The notes under the pieces are model-generated. The model made no database searches and was not told where the DNA came from. It saw nothing but the letters and a program-made list of their open reading frames with translations. The translations under genes and the position numbers were made by a program. Below, one piece after another: positions 33,601 to 44,720 of a stretch of 64,000 nucleotides of DNA (the stretch's first letter is position 1; every line of letters starts with the position of its first letter). Source of the stretch: Merluccius polli (lineage: Eukaryota; Chordata; Actinopteri; Gadiformes; Merlucciidae); NCBI GenBank assembly GCA_030340625.1, contig JAOPHQ010002323.1, forward strand, positions 62,001 through 126,000, written 5' to 3'.

Positions 33601-36600
33601 GTGAAACTGATGAATCTACACAGGACACCCACTAACATGTTTGTCAGGTCGGGTCCAGTGAGCAGGTGATCATTAAGAGATGTTTCTTGGAATTTGGCTG
33701 AACAATCAAATACAACACGAATTTTCCCTGGCTTTTGTGGATGATAAACTCCATGGTGTGGAATATACCATGCCGGGCTGTTGTAAATTTCGTCCTCAGG
33801 GACTTTCTCTGCATCACCACGTGAAATGATGTCGTTCATGAAGTTCACATAGTCCTTGTAGTATGCTTCATTCTTCATTAGTCTCTTTTGAAGACAGTTT
33901 AGACGATTTGTTGCACATACCTTGTTGTTCGGTAGCTTTGGTCTTTCCAGTCTTAACGGTAGTGGCATTTCGTAATGTCCATCATCCTTTTGTGTGATGT
34001 TTTCTCTTATCGTTGACAGGAACTTGAGGTCATCTTGAGACACAGGATCCTCTTCTCCAGCCTTTTCGGAGAAGTCTGACTCAAGGACCTTTAGAATGTC
34101 TGAGGGTGTAATCTCTTTGACTTTGGTTCTATTCACATAATGCACTTGAGTATTCTGACTGATGGAGGGGTTAACTCCTGGTGTCACTTGCCTCACTACA
34201 ATCCGATGGCTGATACCTATGGCATCTCCATAATCTACACAAGCATTCCCATGGCCTACAATGCTCCACCCAAGGTCTGTGCGCTGTGCATAGGGCTCAT
34301 GTTCTTTGCCAGACACGACTTCTCGTGGGAGTAAGGCTTGCGAGCAGTTGTAGCCAATGAGCAGACCCACTTCACAGTCTTGTAAAGGTGCCACATCATC
34401 TTGGAGGTGCTCTAGATGGGACCAAGCTTTGGCGGTTTTAGCTGTTGGAATGTGAGTTCTGTTGGCAGGAATAAAGTCACGTGTGTAGGTTGGTGGTAAA
34501 TAGATCCTCTTGTTGGAGTAAACGCCACGGACTTGAAGGTTGTTTATTCTTTGAGAGCTGACTAGTGTTGTTCTTGAAGTCATAGTAGAAAGTTTCAACT
34601 TGACTTGCTCTTTGTCAGCTTCCAAGGCATCAGCTACTTCACTGAGAACAAAGGTTGTGTCGCTTTGTGAATCCAAGAGAGCATACGTGAGTACTTCTTG
34701 TGCTGGTTGAGCAGCAGATGAAATCCAGACGGGAATTATTGCAGAAGTCGCTTTATAAGCTTCATCAAGGATCACTCTATTTGAAGTAGCGACTGCGATT
34801 GCTCCATGTTGTATTGCTTGAGGCCTTTCCTGACTTGTAGTTGACCTGTTTTGATTTGGATTTAATTTAACTTGTGGTGCTCTTTGCTGGAATTTGTCTT
34901 CATGCAGACAAGTCGGATGGCGCTTGTTGCATGTTTCGCAAACACTCCTTTTGTTGCAACTCGTTGAGAGGTGACCGGGCTTAAGGCAACCGAAGAACAG
35001 CTTTTCGGCTTGGACAAACTTTACTCTATCGGAGACTGGCTTTTCCACAAACTTCCTGCATTTGAGTAAAGTGTGCCCAGTCTTCTTACAGAGAGTGCAG
35101 GTTTTCACAGTCTCTTCATTAGAGCTCGTAGTCAGTGTCTTTGCTTTAACATTTTGATATCTTTGTTGTTTTGGCTGTTCATTTTCTCCTTGTTTCAGTG
35201 ACTGCAATGATGTAACTGGGTTACAAGCAATTCTCGCTTCTCTTATTAGAAATTCCACGAACTGCCTGAAGGAGGGGAACTTGCTTTGTTTCTCTTCAAC
35301 TTCTATGACCTTCCGATTCCATCTTACAGATAGCCAATCGGGTAACTTTGACAGTATTTTTCTGTTTTCATTGCAGTCGTTTAGAATCTCCAGTGCTTTT
35401 ATATGGACCATTGCGGCCTCGCAACTTCTGAGAAAATCAACAAACTCTCTGAGCTCGAAGCTCTCTTTAGTGCCGATCTTGGGCCATGCTTGGAGTTTGT
35501 CTCTGTATGCCTTTGCAACTGTAAATGGGTTTCCGTATCTCTCCTCTAAAATCTCCCATGCAGACACATAGGCAGATTCAGTCCCAAGTAGGAAATATCC
35601 ATCCAGTGCACTCTTGGCTCGTCCACTTACATATCTACGGAGGTAGTATATCTACTCCTTCTCTTGAATATTCTTCTGGTCAATCAAAGTTTGGAAAGAA
35701 AGCTTCCAGTCACTGTATTTCAATGGATCACCACTGAATACTGATGGTTCAGGAACTGGGATTCTGTTGGCACTTAAGGCTTCTGCCAGGACCCTCACAA
35801 GCTCTATTGTGCTGTCACTCGTGGAGGTTGTGATGGGTTGAGGGGCAGGAAATGCAGGCAGAGGCGGAGGTCTTGTGGGACCTCTCAGCAGGTTATCTGT
35901 CAGCAACCCGCGACCTGGGACTTAATTCGGCTCTTGATCGTACACCTGCATTCTCGCTCTGGCTGCACTGAGCTCCTTCACTGCCTCCAAATGCTGAATT
36001 CTTCTTCGTCTTTCCTCCACAGTTCTTTGTATAGCTATGTGCTCTTCTTCTAGTTTAGCTTTCATTTCAGCAGCCTCCTCTTCTCTCTTTATTCTTCTAT
36101 TCACCTCTTCTGCTTCTTGCTGTAAACGGCGCTTCACAGCAGCGGCCTCTTGAGCAGCAATCTTCTTTTTAGCCTCTGCTTCCAAACGCTGTATTTCCAA
36201 TTGTTCTCTTTCTTGCTCTTGCAGCACTTCCAGAACAGCTTGGCTTGCAGCAGCGTTGGCAGCAGCTTCTTGGCGTTTCACAGAAGTTCTTGAATGCTCC
36301 GAGGTGTTTGAATACTCTGAAGAGCCTTTGAGGATAGAGGCGACAGTTCCTAAATCACTCGTGCTTGAGTTCCAAAGAGAGCCTGCTTCTGGCCAATCTT
36401 GTTCTTCTCCATCTGGTGTCTTCCCTCCCAGACGGCTTGAGGCTTTGGCCACGAGGAAGCTGGAAATCTCTACACACAGATCCACTCTTCGACGTATGTC
36501 TTGGTCTGGTGTTGTGACTCTGCGCAGCTCTTCATAAACACGCTGGATGTCTGCACAAAGGCCTCTGATGTCACCTATGATGTCATGAAGCAGACTGTCT

Positions 36601-36884
36601 GCAAATGGCCCTGAGTTTTGTGCTAATGACTGCTTACCATATTTAACTTGTGATCTCAATTTTTGGTAAATGTAGTAAAATCTTTGTTCAAGTGCTTTAA
36701 TTTTCTTGTCTTGCATTCCTTTGCCTTTCTCTGTTAGATTACGGATTCGTTCACCGCGTCTTGGCTGAGGCACTTCCTCTGGCGGGGCTTCAGTATCAAT
36801 AGCTTGATCTTCAGCTGGCTCAATTTCACTATCCCTAACATTGTCCCTTACCTGGGTTGGGGTTTGACTAGCCTCTGCCATCAT
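33597..36884 (-). pseudogene. BEL/Pao gag-protease-RT N-terminus with two in-frame stops
   Basis: A single reading frame runs from the ATG at 36884 to 33597, broken by TAA at about 35922 and TAG at about 35652. The first part is a Gag N-terminus with a long charged coiled coil (QEAEEVNRRIKREEEAAEMK). Then comes the DUF1759-type Gag region starting near PVPEPSVFSGDPLKYSDWK, and CCHC-like cysteine clusters (CTLCKKTGHTLLKC; CETCNKRHPTC). The protease is the DUF1758 type (YALLDSQSDTTFVL). The end holds the RT N-terminus (WYIPHHGVYHPQKPGKIRVV, then LLTGPDLTN) and stops at VLCRF, where the RT is deleted. Confidence 0.85.
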
Positions 36885-37651
36885 TAAAAGGTCTTATATG
36901 TAACTTGTATCTAAATTGTAAATAAAAGTAGCATTCTTAAGTATGATAAATGTCTGGATGAATTGCTAAAGGTTACTCAAATGTATGTACTAAATGTGTG
37001 TATCTGCAGTGTCTTAATATTTAAACTGAAAATATTATCATATGCTATGATTATCAATAGCAGCTAGATTAGTAGCTATTCTCCACCTAAATAACTCAAA
37101 AAAGGTACTTGATGCACTTTGAAAATGTAAAATAAGATATTGGTTCCCTTGTAACACTTATTGAGAACTTAAATATCAAATGGCAAATAGCCTTCACTTA
37201 GTTTTGTCAGAAAACACATTCTTGGTTGGCATTAGACATTCAAAATGAAAAAATATTCAGCATACAAATTTAAGCTTTTAGCTTCTTAAATCTGACTGAA
37301 GAGTAAATAGAAAGATTCAGTTAAACTATCTGAGCAAATAAGTTGCATTCAACACTCACAAAACAGTCCTTCAAATATAGCATACACATAAAACTTAAGA
37401 CAATCTTTTCTGAAGCCCTCTTCTTATCCCACTCTTATTAATGTACAACTTCTTATGGGTTCGCCATGAAACGATTGTTCAATTAGTGTGTGTGCGTTTT
37501 CAATTGTGTGAGAAAGTGCGTGATTTTGACTCATCTGCCATTCCTTCTGAACGTTCCATGCACTGTGGCCACCACGTTGAGATTAGCTCGCTAGTCTTGA
37601 AACTTCTTGCTGCTTCGCCCACTCGCGTCGACGAACAGTCCGAGGTTTCAC
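36885..37651 (-). other. BEL/Pao 5' leader
   Basis: Non-coding leader between the 5' LTR and the gag ATG. A primer-binding site is expected next to the LTR (minus strand GTGAAACCTCGGACTG) but I could not match it to a tRNA. Confidence 0.5.
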
Positions 37652-38114
37652 TGTGACTCCCTCCCAAAGCACAGTCGAGACGCAAATGGTTTCCTCTACG
37701 GGTTTTTAATGAAGTCTTCTTCTCCACATCAAACCGTGAAAACTAAGTTATACATGGCATAAAACACATACAACACATACAACACAGTGGTTAGCAAACT
37801 CAGCTTTGAGATGACAAAATGCAAGTAAATGACAAACAGACAAATACCTCGTTGGCTGCATGCTACGACAGGGAATCTTCTCTTCTTCCTTCATACGACT
37901 TAACATTAATCCTTAACACTTTTAAAGGCTTGAATAACTTTATATTGAACTCGAATAACGTGCGTGCATGTTCACCTTGCTTCTCTGAATATATTCTTAC
38001 GCGCTCTGGCGTATCTCGCGTGGCTACAGCAACTCAGCGGAAGTTGTCAAAATAAAAGTCCATTTCACATTACAAAATAATGACACATGAAAATATATAA
38101 TGGCAGCAGTTACA
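37652..38114 (-). repeat. BEL/Pao 5' LTR
   Basis: 463 bp; it matches 30132-30578 apart from the extra ACAGGGAATCTTCTC-type segment near 37867 and one noted base change. It begins TGTAACTGCTGCC on the minus strand. Confidence 0.93.
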
Positions 38115-38119
38115 ATCGT

Positions 38120-38507
38120 GCTCATAATAATACATAAATAAATCTAATGAATCTTGCGAGCTTCGAGCAGGTATGGCGTTGTCTTTCTTGGGATTTAATA
38201 GAGCGTGTTAATAGACCATTTTCGTTGCTTCGAGGAGGTCTGGTGGTCTCCGTATATAATAAATAAATACATATATAAATATGTATGTCAATGGTCAGAT
38301 ACAGATCTTGTTATAACGATACTAACGAACTACATAGCTACATGGTCTACTTATAATAGTATGACAAAATATTTTTTAAATATATATTATATTTAATTAA
38401 TTCGATATTAAACCAATGCATTTCAATCGGGAGATTATTTTCGACAGAATATGGGGCAGGCTGCGAAGGATTCTATGCCGCTAAAGTTGCCATCGACTAC
38501 ACGACCT
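38120..38507. repeat. Right arm of the long-TIR element
   Basis: This is the inverted counterpart of 29130-29700, ending CTACACGACCTGG. The arm is nearly continuous, with a deletion of the AT microsatellite relative to the left arm. The BEL insertion site (ATCGT) lies just inside it. Confidence 0.75.
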
Positions 38508-38800
38508 GGGGGGTATACTACGAAGCTCGCTGAACATATCCAGGCTTTCTTGGGAAAACCTGGATTGCTAAATACGAAACTCGCGATCAGAGTTAAACGG
38601 TTCCACGAAGCTCACTTAAAGTAAATTTGTCAAGCCAGGTTTTCCGCTTTAGTTTCAATGCGCGTTCACAAAAAAGGGCGTAACCCAACGTCATTCACCT
38701 TGACGTAATGGATCCGACGGAGCGAACAAGGGCTATGTATGTCATTCAGGAGGAGAAAGTAGTGATTATGAACTCATACGAGGAGTTTAAATGTTCGTTA
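38508..38800 (+). mobile_element. Harbinger-type remnant with Myb N-terminus
   Basis: The terminus GGGGTATACTACGAAGCTCG matches a common fish Harbinger TIR. A frame starting at 38708 (MDPTERTRAMYVI) includes VVIMNSYEEFKCSL, resembling the first helix of Harbinger Myb-like proteins. It is cut off at about 38800 by the Gmr1-like element. Only the 5' end of the element survives. Confidence 0.5.
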
Positions 38801-41400
38801 ATGGGAGGAAGTCCATTTATGGCTTGGGGGTGGAGCCAGCAGGCTGCCACATATCTCCCCTCAATCACCACCCCCCTCACTCCTCCCTGCAGTCTGCCAC
38901 ACACCCTCCCCCTCAGCTCCGACCGGGAGGGAGGGGCGGTCCAGCTCCCTAGAGCATCCCTCCTCGAAAGGGCATCTGCGTTCCCATGGGCTGCTCCTGA
39001 CCTGTGAGTAACAGAGAAGGCAAATGGTTGTAGTGATAGAAACCAGCGGGTGACCCTGGCGTTACTGTCCTTATTCCTTGACATCCACACCAGTGGAGCA
39101 TGATCTGTGACCAGGGTGAAGTGGCGGCCCAACAGGTAGTATTTCAGGGTCTCCAGGGCCCACTTGATGGCAAGACATTCCTTCTCTACCGTGGAATATT
39201 TTTGCTCTCGCGGCAACAACTTCCTGCTGATATATATGACTGGGTGTTCCTCACCTTCTTGTAGTTGTGACAAAACTGCCCCCACCCCGGTTTCCGACGC
39301 ATCCGTCTGCACCACCATTGGTTTGGAGAAGTCCGGGGTTACCAGCACCGGTCCTGAACACAGCGCTCTCTTAAGGTCCTGAAAGGCTCTCTCCGTCTCC
39401 TCGGTCCAGGCGACTTGGGCAGGAAGACGGTCCCTGGTCAGATCTGTCAGGGGGCTGGCTAGGGATGCAAAGTGGGGAATTAACCTCCGGTAGTAGCTGG
39501 TGAGCCCCACAAATGTGCGTACCTGTTTCTTGGTCAGGGGCCGTGGCCAGTCCTGTATTGCCTCCACCTTCTTCATCTGGGGTTTCACGCATCCCCTCCC
39601 AATGGTGTAGCCCAGATACTCTGCCTCCTGCAGACCGAGCCGACACTTCTTTGGGTTAGCCGTTAGCCCTGCCTCCCGTAAGCCCTGCAACACTGCACTC
39701 ACCTGCTTCAAATGGGTGTCCCACTCACTCCCATGGATGACTATGTCATCAATATAGGCCGCCGCGTACGCCCGATGGGGACGAAGTACCCGGTCCATCA
39801 ACCTCTGGAAGGTGGGCGGGGCCCCGTGCAATCCAAAGGGTAGCTTCTTGTAGTGGAACAGCCCATCGGGAGTGGCGAAAGCGGTTTTCTCCCGTGCCTC
39901 GGGCGCTAAGGGTACCTGCCAATAGCCCTTTGTCAGGTCAAGCGTGCTGATATACCGGGCGGTCCCTAGCCGCTCTATCAGTTCATCTACTTGGGGCATG
40001 GGGTAGGCATCAAATTTCGATATTTCATTTAGCTTCCTAAAATCATTACAGAAGCGTATGGTGCCGTCGGGTTTCGGCACCAACACAATGGGGCTGCACC
40101 ACTCACTGTTCGACTCCTCTATGACTCCCGCTTCCAACATAATCTTTACCTCTGTCCTGACGGCCTCTCTCCTGGCTTCCGGTATGCGGTAGGGTCTCAG
40201 TTTCACCTTTTTCCCAGGCTCTGTGATGATGTGGTGCTGTACCAAATCGGTGTGCCCCGGTTCACTGGAGAACACATCCTGATTCCGGTCGACCAACTCC
40301 ATGAGCTCCTGCCTCTGTGCCGGGCCCAGCTGTTCTCCGAGGGGCACCTTGACCGGCCCGGTTTCGTTGGTCGCCTTCTTTGGAGAAACAGAGCAGAATA
40401 CATCCCGGGCATTCCATTTCTTTAATAGGTTTACATGGTAAATTTGGGTCGGACGCCTACGTCCTGGCTGTCTGACTTTATAGTTAACGTCTCCTACCTT
40501 CTCCAGTACTTCGTACGGCCCATTCCATCTGGCCAGAAACTTACACTCTGTTGTGGGGACAAGTACTAACACTTTATCTCCGCACTGGAAGTCTCGTTGT
40601 TGGGCCCCTCTGTTGTATACCCTTGCTTGGGCCTCCTGGGCCTCCCGCATGTGTTCCCGCACCATGGGCCACAAGGTGGCCATCCGGTCCCTCATGTCCC
40701 CCACATGTTCCACCAGGGTTCGATGGGGTGACGGTTGCTGCTCCCATGCCTCTTTGGCTACGTCCAGCAGCCCCCGGGGTCGTCTCCCATAAAGTAGTTC
40801 AAAGGGGGAGTAGCCAGTCGACGATTGGGGCACTTCTTGGATCGAGAACATGAGGTAGGGGAGTAGCTGGTCCCAGTTCCGTCCGTCCGCCTCCATCACC
40901 TTCTTAAACATCTGCTTCAGGGTCCGGTTGAACCTCTCCACTAGTCCATCGGTCTGTGGGTGGTAAACTGAGGTGCGCAACTGCTTTATTTGCATTAATT
41001 TGCAGAGGTCTTTCATTATTCGTGACATGAAGGGAGTTCCCTGGTCTGTCAATATCTCCTCGGGGATACCTACCCGAGAGAACATCAGGACCAACTCACG
41101 TGCAATTCCTTTTGAGGCCATGGTGCGCAGTGGAATGGCTTCGGGGTATCTAGTGGCATAATCCAATATCACCAGGATGTATTGGTGCCCTCGACTGCTC
41201 TTGGGTAGGGGTCCCACCAGGTCCATGGCAATCCTGCTGAACGGAACTGAAATAATGGGGAGGGGAATTAAGGGACCATGAACGTGTGGCTTTGGCGCCA
41301 CCTGCTGGCACTCCGGGCAACTGCGGCAGTAATCCTCCACTGCCCTCTTTACCCCCGGCCAGTGGAATCTTGCCTTGATCCGGTCCAAGGTCTTCTCCAC
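38746..41400 (-). CDS. pol: Gmr1-like pol: integrase, reverse transcriptase, RNase H (uninterrupted, 5'-truncated)
   Basis: The frame is open for over 880 codons and extends upstream to at least 41440, where it covers AHSHLLGAHLG, the histidine part of the integrase HHCC finger; CRSCPECQ supplies the cysteines. The DDE core follows (AMDLVGPLP, LTDQGTPF, LVERFNRTLKQ). A linker with KFLARWNGPYEVLEKVG comes next. RT follows, with LDLTKGYWQVPLA (motif A), LPFGLHGAPPTFQ and YIDDIVIHG (active site). RNase H has QTDASETGVGAVLSQ and TDHAPLVWMS and ends near HGNADALSRR. The last roughly 40 codons run into the repeat and Harbinger sequence and are not part of the enzyme. There is no in-frame stop, unlike the other retroelements here, but no start codon, gag or protease. 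Confidence 0.85.
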   Translation of the reverse strand: MEKTLDRIKARFHWPGVKRAVEDYCRSCPECQQVAPKPHVHGPLIPLPIISVPFSRIAMDLVGPLPKSSRGHQYILVILDYATRYPEAIPLRTMASKGIARELVLMFSRVGIPEEILTDQGTPFMSRIMKDLCKLMQIKQLRTSVYHPQTDGLVERFNRTLKQMFKKVMEADGRNWDQLLPYLMFSIQEVPQSSTGYSPFELLYGRRPRGLLDVAKEAWEQQPSPHRTLVEHVGDMRDRMATLWPMVREHMREAQEAQARVYNRGAQQRDFQCGDKVLVLVPTTECKFLARWNGPYEVLEKVGDVNYKVRQPGRRRPTQIYHVNLLKKWNARDVFCSVSPKKATNETGPVKVPLGEQLGPAQRQELMELVDRNQDVFSSEPGHTDLVQHHIITEPGKKVKLRPYRIPEARREAVRTEVKIMLEAGVIEESNSEWCSPIVLVPKPDGTIRFCNDFRKLNEISKFDAYPMPQVDELIERLGTARYISTLDLTKGYWQVPLAPEAREKTAFATPDGLFHYKKLPFGLHGAPPTFQRLMDRVLRPHRAYAAAYIDDIVIHGSEWDTHLKQVSAVLQGLREAGLTANPKKCRLGLQEAEYLGYTIGRGCVKPQMKKVEAIQDWPRPLTKKQVRTFVGLTSYYRRLIPHFASLASPLTDLTRDRLPAQVAWTEETERAFQDLKRALCSGPVLVTPDFSKPMVVQTDASETGVGAVLSQLQEGEEHPVIYISRKLLPREQKYSTVEKECLAIKWALETLKYYLLGRHFTLVTDHAPLVWMSRNKDSNARVTRWFLSLQPFAFSVTHRSGAAHGNADALSRRDALGSWTAPPSRSELRGRVCGRLQGGVRGVVIEGRYVAACWLHPQAINGLPPINEHLNSSYEFIITTFSS

Positions 41401-41500
41401 CCCTAGATGAGCCCCAAGAAGGTGGGAGTGTGCCAGCAGGCTGCCACATATCTCCCCTCAATCACCACCCCCCTCACTCCTCCCTGCAGTCTGCCACAAC
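38810..41500 (-). mobile_element. Gmr1-like Gypsy retrotransposon fragment
   Basis: One long frame encodes integrase first, then RT and RNase H. This order is characteristic of the deuterostome Gmr1-like Ty3/Gypsy group and opposite to ordinary Gypsy elements. A roughly 66-bp direct repeat (TGTGGCAGACTGCAGGG ... GGCAGCCTGCTGG) sits at both edges, about 38838-38905 and 41430-41498. A purine-rich GATTGAGGGGAGATA precedes TGTGGCAGCCTGC at the 3' edge, as expected for a polypurine tract and LTR start. Gag and protease are missing, consistent with deletion between the two short repeats. Confidence 0.8.
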
Positions 41501-41604
41501 TGTTATACTTATGACTGTATTCTGTACCCACCAGCCTCACTGTAGATGCTATTGTGTAGTGTACTGAAGCTGTAAGACTTATTGTTTTCCTGCTCAATGC
41601 CCAC

Positions 41605-41720
41605 TGTGGAGTGTGTGTGGTTGATAGCTGGTTTAGAAGCCTCACCAGCCCCAGAGTCTAATCAGTCTGACTCGGGCCAGGTGAGGCTGTAAAACAGCTA
41701 TCAACCACACACACTCCACA
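41605..41720. repeat. 26-bp perfect inverted repeat (possible LTR hairpin)
   Basis: TGTGGAGTGTGTGTGG... at 41605-41630 is exactly complementary to 41695-41720, with further CCTCACC/GGTGAGG pairing inside. It lies just upstream (minus strand) of the Gmr1-like fragment and may be part of its 5' LTR. Confidence 0.75.
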
Positions 41721-41729
41721 CCCACATTG

Positions 41730-43190
41730 TTCGATTTCAACACCTCATGGAAACATACTCTAATATGTGGTTATGTTATTCCTTTGCGTACCCACTTGAA
41801 AACACTATGAATTGCTTCAGAAGACGCTAAGTGCTGCTCATGCTGTTACATATTTTTGACAGCTCTAGCCTGCGAATGAATCAGTTTAACAAACCACAAT
41901 CAGGTATGTTTGTCATAGTCACCATGGTCATACATGTTGTACATGTTGTAGGAAAGCCTATTTATGTTTCTCAACACAGTCCTCTTATTTCATCCATAGT
42001 GGTAAACTACATTCATAGACCTATAATTATCGCTATCTGTTATATGTATTGATTATTAATCTCGATAGCAGTCAGCGCTACAAGCCAATGTTTACTTGCA
42101 CTTCGTGAATAAAGGTTGCTTTTGATAACATGACGGTGTGCCGTTGTACCGCAACAGTTTAATTTTGGATACCAACTTTCTTTAAAAGAGTGATAGCCTA
42201 CTTTTAGTCATCGAACAGGGAAACAACCTGAAAAACTAACGTCTCCAAAACATGGATGTATTAAAGAACGCTCCAAATGCACTCAGAGACACTTATCCAC
42301 TTTGTTGTGATGTTCTTTGAGGAAGAAGGCCGCCGACACAGGATCGCTTTTAACTCACTTTATTTGGTTTAGGTCTATTATCTATGAAGCAAAAGGAGGA
42401 GAATTGTATAATTCACGCGTGGAGCGACTCTTAGCTGAATATCTAATCGATACGCTGCCTAGAGTTTCTGCCCTCTCCTGCTTGTGTGCGCACGATAGTA
42501 TCTGGGCAGGCGTGGCCTGTATGACGTGTAATATACTCTGATTGGCTAGAGTTGAGCGCCCGCCCCCAGTGTATTATGTGCTGCCATCTGGTGGCCAGGT
42601 GCGGTTAATACAGCTTATATTTGTTTCTGTTCCCTAATGGCTATGTGTAGATATTACAGCCTGTTGCTACATATGCTGTTATTTATTCATAACAACTTAT
42701 CATAATCCCCCTCAACTTTTCTGCTCTCTCTCTCTTTCTTTATCTCACAAATCTTACCTACAGCAGACCTTTAAGATAATTTCAAGGAGTTTATCACTAT
42801 GTAGGCTATATACATTGCTATATACATTGCTACATAAGCAATGTAGCCCATCAGTGTAAAGAGTGGCAGTTCTATATAATGATTGCATAATTATTGAAAT
42901 ACATGACCCGCTCTCACCAAATTATTATTATAATTTAGTTATTTATTTTGAAGTGTTAAATAATTGAAATAAATTCAAGCACCAAACAAGCTAAATAGAA
43001 AATATGGGGCAATGGAGCTCATACAAACTATTTGTGTTAAATGAGGAAAAACTGAACTTCTGAACTATGTTCTAAATAAATTATACTTAAATAAAAACAA
43101 ACAAAATAAAATAAAATAAAACAAACTTCTGTGCAAGACAGCTGGACGGGTAGTCTGACCCAATGCGTTTACCGGTCTAGCCCCTCACTT
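41730..43190. other. No recognised gene
   Basis: AT-rich sequence with several polyA/T stretches (for example 43080-43120). Short open frames (41831-42052, 42317-42541) show no domain. Confidence 0.35.
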
Positions 43191-43223
43191 CCGTTGCCAT
43201 CATAATCGAGTTTGCAGCCTGCC

Positions 43224-43395
43224 ATTGGTCCATCGAGCTGCCTGTTCTGCCCTAGACTCTTGTCAAGACCAATCCACCCAATCACAGTTCAAACAACACC
43301 CGATTGGCCTGCCCAAATTGTTAGGGTCTTCCTCCAGGCTTTCTTGTACAACGAAAGGGTCACAAGAGGGACTGGAAATCGCGGCTAGGTGCCAG
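43224..43395 (+). promoter_or_regulatory. Possible promoter and 5' UTR exon of the 44.4-47.05 kb gene
   Basis: Four CCAAT-box matches in 100 bp (ATTGG at 43224, CCAAT near 43269 and 43278, ATTGG near 43313) lie in locally GC-richer sequence. A possible first-exon donor CCAGGTGATC follows at 43394/43395. This is inference only. Confidence 0.3.
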
Positions 43396-43521
43396 GTGAT
43401 CTAATTTAGTGTACATTTCTACTGATGTTGTTTTTCATTTATACTTTTGATTTATACATAGCAGGAAGAAGAGACAGACTGTGACATAAATAATGCATGA
43501 TGAGTTGATGATGATCATCAT

Positions 43522-44273
43522 CAGTGTTTCCCACAGAATCAGATTCTATTTGTGGTGGTAGCCTGTGTGTGCAGGAGGCACATGCTTTCTTAAATCAATT
43601 ATTAAATAATACCACTGTATATAAGGTGCTCCACTGTATATTTTAATTGGCAAGTACTTTGTGACAAATAACTGAACAATATATACAGCTCCATTGCTTC
43701 ACTTTGTGTCATAAGTGAAAAACACTGTCTTTGCGCCTCCTCAGTACGAGCCCTTTTGAATCTTTGAAAGTATTTTTCAATATTCATCTGGATTGAGGGA
43801 GCAAATATTCAGCATCATTGTTAAATAATTAACATTAAGCCTTTGCACACCAAGTCCGTATTTTTCGCCCGAAATTGTCGCACGTTTAAAAATAAATACG
43901 ACCTCACATTGTGTCAATCACGTTTACACACCGACTCCGAAACTTTTGTCCGTCATTAAAGTTTTCGGAACAGGTTCGATTTTCTGCGTTTTTTCGCATA
44001 AATCACAGACTTTCGGGAAAAACAATCCTTCTACATTGAGTGTGCATGGAGAGGAGGGGCTATTCACAGAGAGGAGGGGCTATTCACAGACAGGTCCGAG
44101 AGAGAGCGAGACAGAGCGAAAGCGAGGGGTAGGGGCTGATGTGCTGCGCGCAGCTCTACAATTAAATAAGATTTTACCCATTTTAAATAGTTAGAAAAAA
44201 TAAAATCAATATGTGGCGGTCAATGTTGATATTGTGGCGGGCCGCCACAAATAAATCAATGTATGGGAAACAC

Positions 44274-44275
<2 letters not shown>
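43522..44275. mobile_element. hAT MITE (CAGTGTTTCCCA family)
   Basis: Ends CAGTGTTTCCCACAGAATC and inverted CAGTGTTTCCCATACATTG form the TIR; GTGGCGGGCCGCCAC is a subterminal palindrome at about 44243. It inserted in a GAT/ATC microsatellite, so the TSD is ambiguous (ATCATCAT versus ATGATGAT). A direct repeat GAGAGGAGGGGCTATTCACA occurs twice near 44047. It lies upstream of the first coding exon of the predicted gene, probably in its first intron. Confidence 0.75.

Positions 44276-44312
<37 letters not shown>
44276..44312. repeat. (GAT)n microsatellite
   Basis: About twelve GAT units directly beside the hAT MITE; a related ATGATGATCATCAT tract lies on its other side at 43507-43521. Confidence 0.95.
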
Positions 44313-44314
<2 letters not shown>

Positions 44315-44485
44315 CGGTTACGAAGATTTCAGATTAATATATAATAGGTTGACAAATCAGAATCACGACAATTTAGCAAAGTCTAACTTAATTGAATTTT
44401 AAATGTTGCTATTCATTTTGCTGTCCACATTAAATATTTTGGGGAGGCAAAAAGCCTCACCAAATGTTCTGAGGAACCATTTCAA

Positions 44486-44659
44486 ATGGGTCACACCAAC
44501 AATAGCAGAAGCTTGTTGAATGCAAAGGACCCATTCTGTAAGCTGTCAGCCAGCTAGGCCGACAGCTGACATCAGGGCACAAAAAAGAGGGAAGAGGGGT
44601 GAGGGGAAATAATGGAGACATTGTAAATGTATGTATGTGATATAATATTCTAATATATC

Positions 44660-44720
<61 letters not shown>

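Larger units (their letters stand above)
30132..38114 (-). mobile_element. BEL/Pao LTR retrotransposon with 5-bp TSD
   Basis: The near-identical LTRs at 30132-30578 and 37652-38114 are flanked by a perfect duplication ATCGT (30127-30131 and 38115-38119). On the minus strand the order is 5' LTR, leader, gag, protease, RT, RNase H, integrase, DUF5641, polypurine tract (TGGTGGGAG) and 3' LTR. This is full structural length for the family (7983 bp). LTRs differ by one substitution that I noted plus a 16-bp indel, implying a recent insertion. The coding region has two in-frame stops and an RT deletion, so it is defective. Confidence 0.95.
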
